Shown one piece after another: positions 59,501-64,000 of a DNA stretch of 64,000 bases; within the stretch, counting starts at the first letter, position 1, and each line of letters starts with the position of its first letter. The notes under the pieces are model-generated. The model made no database searches. It was not told the origin of the DNA and saw nothing but the letters and a program-made list of their open reading frames with translations. This stretch comes from Nectonema munidae (Eukaryota; Nematomorpha; Nectonematoida; Nectonematidae): contig JAUIRK010000627.1 in the NCBI GenBank assembly GCA_030549495.1, forward strand, positions 248,001 through 312,000. Reading direction: 5' to 3'. Both the position numbers and the translations under genes were made by a program.

Positions 59501-61223
59501 TTTAAGAAAAATTATTTTATCGAATGGGCTTAAATAAAAGTCAATGTAGTATCGAATTATTCATGACCTGTGTATATATTGACTAAAGTATAGTCACCAT
59601 GAAATAGAGAAAGGTCGATTTGCTAAATGGGACAAAAATTGTCCAAAAATGATTAAAAAAAATATCAGACCATAAATTAACCAAAGTTAAACAGTAACAA
59701 AATTTAAATCTAGTGACAAAATATTTTCAGAATCAGATTTAGCATGTTCGATTTTTTGTGTATGAATAAGTTTATTTTAAAATAATGAGAAAAAGTGTTT
59801 GGCGTTAAGTCACCTATGAAAGCTAATTTACTAAGGGATCATACATAAATGACATCCCCTAAAATTTTTGAACCACCTCTGTGGTGATTTTTACCCCTCC
59901 TGCTATATTTTTTAATGCAGAGCATCTATAAATTAGCCGCCCCCCTCACCCAGTACAGGAAGTCATATTTGTATGATCCCACAGGTAAAATATTTAGAGT
60001 GAATTAATCACCAAAAGTTAGTTTATTAAATAAATTGAGACCAGATTTAAAAAGAGAGTTTTTTATTAAAAAACTAGTGGAATAAAAATTTATTTTAAGA
60101 TTTATATATTTTATATTAATTAGCAGGTTTGATTGATTTTCATAAAAAAATAACCCAATCAAAAATTTAGTAGGTCCAAACGAGAATTTTGTAAAATATT
60201 CGTATAACATTTTTTTTTAATTTTAGTTAAAAAGAAGGGACCCGAAAATCCTCAACCCTACCGCCCATCATGAGGAATTAAAAATAGCCCGTCACGAACA
60301 TGGTTACGGGTGAATGAGTGCTGGTTTCTTATGGACTAGTTTTTAGCGGATTGTCTAGTTTTGACAACAGAATTCAGGATTTATAAGAATCATAGTTTTT
60401 CATTAACTCGAATAATCAGACGATATCTATTAAAAAGCATAAATAAAAGCAGGCGATTTTAGTTTTTTGCAAAGTTGACTGCGGTCGATAACCGATTAAC
60501 CCTGTGAAGAACAGTGGGCCAGCAGTATCCAAAAAATATATTGAAAATCGTCTGCTTGGAACATATAAAATTCCATTGAAAAAGAAATCAGACGAGTGTT
60601 CAAAATTTTGGTCCACAAAGGGTTAACTAATTTTATGTCAAATAAAGGAGTTTAGAAAGATTTAGATAGAAATAATAATGCCCTCTTTTAAAATATAAAA
60701 TCTATCTTTTACTTTTAAAGTATTTTTTATATTATTTATTTTTGCAAATACAAATTTTTGAAATTTTTTCAGCAAAAATTTTGTCCCGATTTAATGTCAA
60801 AATCTCACATCCCTAGGCCAAAATCAACTTTATAATAATCATAATTTCTTAAACAAAAATAATTACCGTTTTATTAATAGATTGTCCATCTATATCACTT
60901 AAATTTTTTGTATATTCTTTATTTTGTCGATTCACTGAATAAAACATTTTTATTTTATTTTGAAATTTTGAACGTTCTTGATAATCAAATTTTTGAGTTA
61001 AATCTTTAAGACATTTTTCAGCTTTTCTGTTTTTCTCTTTCAAAATCAAATTTTCATTTTCAAGTTGACTTACTTTATCATATATAGTTTCAAATTCTTT
61101 TGTCAACTGTTGATATCTGGGGAAAAACTTATTAAAAATATAGGTAAAAAAAATTTCTCTAAATGAAGAATCATCAAAAATTGATGAAATATCATCCTTA
61201 AATTGATATATGTCGAATATCAT
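38297..61223 (-). CDS. C2H2 zinc-finger protein with coiled coil; one finger per exon
   Basis: Eleven exons: 61223-60867, 57704-57582, 57527-57405, 57342-57248, 53644-53605, fingers at 52316-52233, 51718-51635, 48229-48146, 44173-44090 and 41769-41686, then 38521-38297. All phases join, predicting 460 residues. Residues 1-119 contain a probable coiled coil ([18 protein letters not shown]). Residues 120-246 are acidic and polar, ending QLKKYK. Five fingers of 28 residues fill 247-386, with CEVCxxxF and HTGEKP linkers, which suggests nuclear DNA binding. Residues 387-460 form a charged tail. Predicted helix contacts (-1,2,3,6) are RSER, QGSK, DTKR, HSER and QCTV. No ortholog is recognised. The exon chain is inferred from splice sites and phase, not from transcripts. 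The second intron starts with GC rather than GT. All introns downstream of the small exon cluster are long and filled with transposon debris. Confidence 0.78.
39095..39166 (-). pseudogene. Decayed sixth C2H2 finger exon
   Basis: Bounded by TTAG|TGC and CAG|GTAATT like the other finger exons, but 72 nt long. CRMC and HSGEKLCQ remain at the ends. The centre has lost 12 nt and the first zinc-binding His, and holds an in-frame TGA. If spliced in, it would end the protein. Confidence 0.7.
39250..39665. repeat. 28-bp minisatellite with flanking duplicated segments
   Basis: Units of CCAACCTGTATACTACGATG plus ATTCATCT repeat about six times at 39290-39470 and twice more at 39590-39650. The spacer AGATGTAAGATTTGATATAC appears at both 39525 and 39665. 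It lies in the last intron of the zinc-finger gene. Confidence 0.85.
39740..40005. repeat. Direct repeat pair, ~85 bp
   Basis: AATCAAAATAAAATTCTGTA and AAAGAATCGAAAAATATTCT appear at 39758-39840 and again at 39919-40000 with little change. Confidence 0.8.
40608..40690. repeat. Telomere-like degenerate repeat
   Basis: GGGTTAGGATTAG, TTAGAGTTGAGGTTAG and TTAGTGTTAG suggest a degenerate TTAGG-type minisatellite. Confidence 0.35.
41686..41769 (-). CDS. C2H2 finger exon ZF5
   Basis: 84 nt, phase 0. [17 protein letters not shown] followed by [11 protein letters not shown]; it belongs with ZF2 by the FNQ motif. Confidence 0.86.
42430..43400 (+). mobile_element. Degraded LINE reverse-transcriptase relic
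   Basis: [34 protein letters not shown] and [19 protein letters not shown] match the RT of endonuclease-type LINEs. Many stops. It lies between finger exons ZF4 and ZF5. Confidence 0.65.
43630..43960. repeat. Dispersed repeat, copy 2 (GCGGATG-rich)
   Basis: Matches 27860-28140 and is flanked by several GCGGATGCGGATG-like units that suggest a larger element. Confidence 0.7.
44090..44173 (-). CDS. C2H2 finger exon ZF4
   Basis: 84 nt, phase 0, acceptor [23 protein letters not shown] followed by [11 protein letters not shown]; the sequence is close to ZF1. Confidence 0.88.
44295..44452 (-). mobile_element. tRNA-derived SINE (family 2)
   Basis: Same tRNA-like head (GGGTTCGATCCCGC) and body (GCGCAACTGTG) as the 30445 and 54893 copies. 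It lies in a zinc-finger gene intron. Confidence 0.6.
45260..45327 (-). CDS. Exon-like ORF inside a zinc-finger gene intron
   Basis: CTCAAATTAG precedes [19 protein letters not shown] and ATAG|GTTAGT follows, both good splice sites. The 68-nt size would shift the finger frame if spliced internally. Read through, the ORF stops at 45073 after 84 residues, so it could be an alternative last exon or belong to a nested gene. No family is recognised. Confidence 0.3.
45595..47420 (-). mobile_element. LINE reverse-transcriptase relic with internal insertion
   Basis: On the minus strand: [28 protein letters not shown] (47.2 kb), [11 protein letters not shown] (46.48 kb), the zinc-knuckle-like [38 protein letters not shown] and a [13 protein letters not shown] tail near 45.7 kb. 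The QGSVL and YADD motifs are normally about 35 residues apart but here about 700 bp separates them. This indicates an insertion at about 46520-47165 that carries a GAGTCGGAGTCG repeat. Confidence 0.8.
48146..48229 (-). CDS. C2H2 finger exon ZF3
   Basis: 84 nt, phase 0, donor [26 protein letters not shown] followed by [11 protein letters not shown]; all four zinc ligands are present. Confidence 0.88.
49408..49800. mobile_element. Possible hAT-type element, one end
   Basis: CAGTGATGGCGAACCAATGG is a common hAT terminus. The following 380 bp is GC-richer than its surroundings. The other end is not seen. Confidence 0.3.
50300..50991. mobile_element. Tc1/mariner-like nonautonomous element
   Basis: The left end TA-CAGTGCCACGCAAAAGTT resembles Tc1/mariner termini (CAGTGCCNNGCAAAAGTNT). 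A degraded inverse copy (CGTTTGCACGGCA, then ...AAACTG-TA) lies near 50960-50993. No transposase is seen. Confidence 0.42.
51635..51718 (-). CDS. C2H2 finger exon ZF2
   Basis: 84 nt, phase 0. [17 protein letters not shown] is a normal finger core, but the linker reads HTVQRAYQ instead of HTGEKPYQ. Loss of the TGEKP linker usually weakens tandem docking on DNA. Confidence 0.84.
52233..52316 (-). CDS. C2H2 finger exon ZF1
   Basis: Exactly 84 nt between CTTTAG and GTAAATG, phase 0 on both sides. It encodes one whole finger plus linker: [17 protein letters not shown], then [11 protein letters not shown]. Confidence 0.88.
53605..53644 (-). CDS. Zinc-finger gene exon 5 (lead-in to fingers)
   Basis: A 40-nt micro-exon (acceptor AATTAG, donor AAG|GTAAAT) reading (S)[13 protein letters not shown]. 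The KKYK end directly before CEVC is the usual lead-in to a C2H2 finger, which supports the exon chain. Confidence 0.6.
54893..55042 (+). mobile_element. tRNA-derived SINE (family 2)
   Basis: Plus-strand copy: GTGAGTAGGGTTGGTTAGA, GGGTTCGATCCTGC, CAATTGTGCCTTCTC, ending CTTTACCTTTATTCC. Confidence 0.62.
55489..57010 (+). mobile_element. Pogo/Tigger element with TA target duplication
   Basis: The left end CAGTGCTCCCTCGCATTACC and the right end (reverse complement CAGTGCACCCCCGATAAACC) are imperfect inverted repeats flanked by TA. Inside, [20 protein letters not shown] and [16 protein letters not shown] match the Tigger transposase C-terminus. The 5' part is deleted and the frame broken. A hAT-type element is inserted at 56387-56819. 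It lies between zinc-finger gene exons 5 and 4. Confidence 0.75.
56387..56819. mobile_element. Nonautonomous hAT element nested in Tigger
   Basis: Ends CAGGGTTTCTCAACC and GGTTGAGAAACACGG are inverted repeats. They are flanked by the 8-bp duplication TAATAAAT (56379-56386 and 56820-56827). Subterminal GGGGTCCAT motifs mirror each other. No transposase is visible in its 433 bp. Confidence 0.8.
57248..57342 (-). CDS. Zinc-finger gene exon 4
   Basis: 95 nt between CATTAG and GTATTT, encoding [17 protein letters not shown]... to DLNE plus AG. The split codon AG|T joins to exon 5 as Ser. Confidence 0.6.
57405..57527 (-). CDS. Zinc-finger gene exon 3 (41 codons)
   Basis: Same length and phase as exon 2, and it ends PQFQTE where exon 2 ends FPQTE. 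The acceptor is CATTAG and the donor GAA|GTTAAT. The intron to exon 4 is 62 nt. Confidence 0.6.
57582..57704 (-). CDS. Zinc-finger gene exon 2 (acidic, 41 codons)
   Basis: Acceptor TTTTTCAAG and a phase-0 end at CAAACTGAA. The intron that follows is 54 nt and starts GCAATT on the minus strand, so a GC-AG intron is needed; otherwise the reading stops at a TAG. The content is Ser/Glu/Asp-rich ([15 protein letters not shown]). Confidence 0.55.
57800..57906. mobile_element. piggyBac-like MITE, subfamily 2
   Basis: TTAA-flanked, starting CCCTTTGAGGACCAGTGGG. The interior has AAAATCGTCTGCG and AAAGCAGACGA, the motif shared with the 5836 family, in inverted arrangement. Confidence 0.6.
58000..59830. 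other. Intron 1 of zinc-finger gene, nothing recognised
   Basis: Uniformly A/T-rich sequence between the MITE at 57.8 kb and the one at 59.8 kb. No exon or element is seen. Confidence 0.45.
59835..59980. mobile_element. MITE with GGGATCATACA termini
   Basis: GGGATCATACATAAATGAC and GTCATATTTGTATGATCCC are inverted ends 146 bp apart. Interior C-rich (CCGCCCCCCTCACCC). Target duplication not visible. Confidence 0.65.
60500..60622. mobile_element. piggyBac-like MITE, subfamily 2
   Basis: TTAA on both sides, with CCCTGTGAAGAACAGTGG and CCACAAAGGG ends. It resembles the 57800 element inside (AAAATCGTCTGC, CATTGAAAAAGAAATCAGACG). A truncated relative lies immediately left, at about 60415-60495. 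Confidence 0.58.
60867..61223 (-). CDS. Zinc-finger gene exon 1 (coiled coil)
   Basis: The exon has 119 codons from Met at 61223 to ACG|GTAATT, phase 0. [17 protein letters not shown] and [19 protein letters not shown] have heptad-like leucine spacing, suggesting dimerisation. The N-terminal 30 residues are rich in Phe and Asp and are not recognised. Confidence 0.65.
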
Positions 61224-61574
61224 TTTTTTTCACAAATAGAAAATAAAAAAGCCATTTTAAGATATGAACAAAAACGTTAAGATAACTTAAAATAATATTT
61301 AAATCAAATTATTTAAATTTATTTTGTAGAGCCATTCAATCAGAATATGATTAAAATCACCTTATAAACAATAATATTTCTATAGTTCTTTTTGTTTTTC
61401 AAGAAACCTGGCTTTAGAATATTTTTTTAAATTTTAATGGCGGTTTCTTTGTCATAAATTTTTTTGTAATAAATTTTGCCCTACCCTGATTTTTTATATT
61501 TTTCTCTTCTATTATCGGTGCGTTGATACCTAATATGACAACTGATGCGATAAATATTATCAATGTTTTCAAAG

Positions 61575-61722
61575 GGAAGGTGGAATTAAATATTTTCTTT
61601 CACGCGACCATTCTAAAGAAAATATCAGACAAGCCCTCATATATCTTATTAAAGAGTTTGACAAGATTAAATTTGCTTCGTCCTATTTCAATAACGATGA
61701 TGATTTTTCACCTGTAAAATGA
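61575..61722 (+). CDS. Coding-like stretch, possible exon
   Basis: After TTTTCAAAG the frame reads GGIKYFLSRDHSKENIRQAL, then IKEFDKIKFASSYFNNDDD and FSP. It ends either at TGA (61720-61722) or at a donor CCT|GTAAAA (61714). The composition is protein-like, but no family is recognised. A second piece (NNIKDKKLKEYKKKIAQG) follows at 61825-61922 on the same strand, with no proven junction. Confidence 0.3.
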
Positions 61723-61824
61723 AATGTTCCAAATTTTTTCTTTTGTGTGAAATTAGATGATGATGAAAGTTCTAATTTATCTACAAAGAATATATTAAAA
61801 ATATTTAAGTTAAGTACATTAAAG

Positions 61825-61922
61825 AAAATAATATAAAAGATAAAAAATTAAAAGAGTATAAAAAGAAAATTGCTCAGGGGATAAAAAGAAATCAAACTAT
61901 TTTTAAATTATTATATTTTTAG
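61825..61922 (+). CDS. Coding-like stretch, possible terminal exon
   Basis: ATTAAAG precedes a frame that encodes NNIKDKKLKEYKKKIAQG and FKLLYF before TAG. Lys-rich. It may belong with 61575-61722, but phases do not clearly agree. Confidence 0.2.
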
Positions 61923-62150
61923 AACAATCAGATATCATTAAGTTTGCTTTTTAAAAAATTTTTAGTTACCTAAAATAACGTTTTATAAGCTGAGTATAAA
62001 TGTATATACAATTTTTAAACTACTTCGCATTGAGATGAGAAAAGTTTAAAGTCTGTTTTCGAATAAATCAAATCCGAAATTGTCTTTAGCTCAAATGGAT
62101 CCAAAACTTAAGAGATTTAGCTAACAACCAGTTAACCGATTGAAACAAAT

Positions 62151-62409
62151 TTATATTATATATTTTTTATTAAAAATTTTGAAACTTATTTGTTGTTTCA
62201 TTGATAACGAATCGAGAGAGTTATACAAAATTCTTTTCAAACGAAGCTTGTCATCCAAATCCAAGTCATTCAAATCATCATTAGAAAAATGTAAATTTAA
62301 TGAGTAATCAGCCAATTTTTTTTTGTAAGAATTTTTTCCTTCATTCTTTATATTTTCCCTTAAGTAAAACCTGAAAGCTGCGACCGAGCTAAAATCTACC
62401 CTGTCGCAT
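62151..62409 (-). CDS. Coding-like ORF, possible exon
   Basis: CTCTTCTTAG precedes a frame reading CDRVDFSSVAAFRFYLREN, then KKKLADYSLNLHFSNDDLND and DKLRLKRILYNSLDSLSMKQ before TAA. The mixed, acidic-helical composition is unlike random A/T sequence. No family is recognised and no upstream partner exon with a matching donor was found. Confidence 0.35.
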
Positions 62410-62467
62410 CTAAGAAGAGGTCGTTATATAAATGTGAAAAAATAAATTGAAAATAAGTGTGATCTAT

Positions 62468-62752
62468 TTATTCATGATTCTTATTAATAAAAAAAATTTT
62501 TATATCGAGTTGTTTCAGTTGGGAAAATCTATGCTCTTCAACAATTTTAGTTGCATTCTGTGAAAGTTTCAGAAGCTCTTCAGAATCAATTTGAAAAGAA
62601 AAGTTCTTCAAATTTCTAAAGTTTTCAAATACTTGACTTGTGGTTATTCTTTCTACTTTTTGCCTAGTTTCTTCCTTATCAATATAAGTCATTTCAATAC
62701 TCTTTTCACTGGATAGTTTTTCCTCGATAGATATTTTAAATATTTTCATCAC
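62468..62752 (-). CDS. Hypothetical 94-residue ORF
   Basis: The frame starts with Met-Met, with an in-frame stop just upstream, and ends at TGA... TAA-rich sequence near 62468. EMTYIDKEETRQKVERITTS and FQIDSEELLKLSQNATKIVE are protein-like and helical. No donor is present near the end, so it is either a single-exon small gene or a terminal exon. Not recognised. Confidence 0.35.
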   Translation of the reverse strand: MMKIFKISIEEKLSSEKSIEMTYIDKEETRQKVERITTSQVFENFRNLKNFSFQIDSEELLKLSQNATKIVEEHRFSQLKQLDIKIFFINKNHE

Positions 62753-62759
62753 AATTTAT

Positions 62760-64000
62760 ATAATCCTTCCATGATATTTTCTCCAACAAAACTTAGCATT
62801 CTCTTGGTAGTATTGTGGATATTTGAGGAGGAGACCTCTTGTTTTTGCTTCATCCCATTATCTTAGTTTTGCTCAATCATTTAATCATTGCAAATGCATG
62901 TGGGCATAGCAGCTTATTTTCTCACACTTCTAGGCGAAAACATATGATATATTGTCAATATAGATTACATTTTAATGAAAGAAATTATCATGAATGCTAG
63001 ATGTTTGTCGTATTTTTTTAGGGAAACCAAAAAATTTTCAGGGGAGCTTGAAAAATAATTGAGGTGGGGGGGGGGGGGATTAAGAAATAAGGTAGCCCAC
63101 TGTTCTATAATAGTAACATATCATACATAGTTTTAAAAAAGATTTTTTCTTGATTAGACTTATATTTTGAAAAAACTTAATTATTAAAGACATCAACCTT
63201 AATGAACCCATTCACACCTGTACAGTTTGCTAAACATTTATGTTCTCCTACCTGCCAATAAAAGATGCAGACACTATTATGCCACCTAAACATCATAGAA
63301 TTTCAAAGCAAAAATTTCGTTAAAACGTTATAATATTCAATCGAATTAATGTTTTTCAAAAGATTAGAAAACCCTTTTTCTAAGATGAAAAGGCATTAAA
63401 ACTTGAAAATTTATGAAATTTTTAAACAACTTATTCTTTAAATTTAAAAATTTTATATTTTTTTTTGGTAAACAGACATTTGATTTATAGTTTATTATAT
63501 ATTCAAATTTTTGTATTGCTGTAGTTTTCATTTTATGTTGCTTTTTATCCGCGGCTTACTTTTGCCTGAACCTGGAATTTATAATGTTGTCCTGCCCAAA
63601 GTAAAGTTTTAGTTTTTAGGTTGTTTGAAGCGCCATCCATACATAAGCCACCTAAGCTGGTTTACAGGAAACAGCACGCTGCCCAGCAAGTAAGGTTTTA
63701 GCCATTTTAATTAAATCGTTATTTTTAAAAAAAAATTAAATATAAATAAAATAACTAATACTAAAATAAAAATTATTATATTTTTAATGAATTACTAAAT
63801 TACTTTGTGATCAATAATAATAATAATAATTTATTTATTGTGTTACTCATTACTAATTAACTAAATTTTATATAGTTACTTTCTACTAAATTTATTTGTT
63901 TTTTTCCATTTAGTGTATTCATTTACTACATGCGTCTAAAAAATTTTTCTGAGATATATATATGCTTGCTCTGAAGGGAATACTTAATACTTTTTAGTAA
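62760..64000. other. No gene seen at right edge
   Basis: Holds a poly-G tract at 63065-63079 and A/T-rich DNA. A patch at 63585-63700 is GC-richer but unrecognised. Confidence 0.45.

Overview
The window is AT-rich, transposon-laden animal DNA with GT-AG introns, tRNA-derived SINEs, LINE, hAT, pogo/Tigger, Tc1/mariner-like and piggyBac-like relics, and long simple repeats. A U-box cyclophilin, an M12B (ADAM-type) metalloprotease and a C2H2 zinc-finger gene point to a metazoan, most likely an invertebrate. The bloated introns and the M12B protease type suggest an arthropod, but the species cannot be fixed from the sequence. No bacterial features, CRISPR arrays or operons are present. No LTR or other virus-derived element could be recognised.

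Three multi-exon genes lie head-to-tail on the minus strand. From left to right: (1) the 5' part of a secreted M12B metalloprotease (first Met at 15056; five exons down to 7377; signal peptide, propeptide, furin-type sites and the start of the catalytic domain; the zinc-binding motif is not in the window). (2) A complete PPIL2-type U-box/cyclophilin gene (32991 to 20287, seven exons, 542 residues). (3) A complete zinc-finger gene (61223 to 38297, 460 residues predicted). Its N-terminal coiled coil is followed by small acidic exons, then five exons of exactly 84 nt, each encoding one C2H2 finger and each in phase 0, and a terminal exon. A sixth, decayed finger exon lies in the last intron.

Region by region: 1-6 kb holds a possible terminal exon, a hAT transposase relic and a LINE endonuclease scrap. 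6-15 kb holds the protease gene with a duplicated exon, a LINE fragment touching an exon edge and a 21-bp minisatellite. 15-20 kb is intergenic, with a GATA array of about 640 bp. 20-33 kb is PPIL2 with LINE, SINE, Tigger and MITE insertions in its introns. 33-38 kb is intergenic repeat DNA. 38-61 kb is the zinc-finger gene, whose long introns hold three LINE/SINE clusters, a Tigger element with a nested hAT element, and a minisatellite. 61-64 kb holds unassigned coding-like stretches on both strands.

The best candidate for something undescribed is the one-finger-per-exon architecture of the zinc-finger gene. Because the finger exons are symmetrical, any of them could be skipped, duplicated or reordered without breaking the frame.
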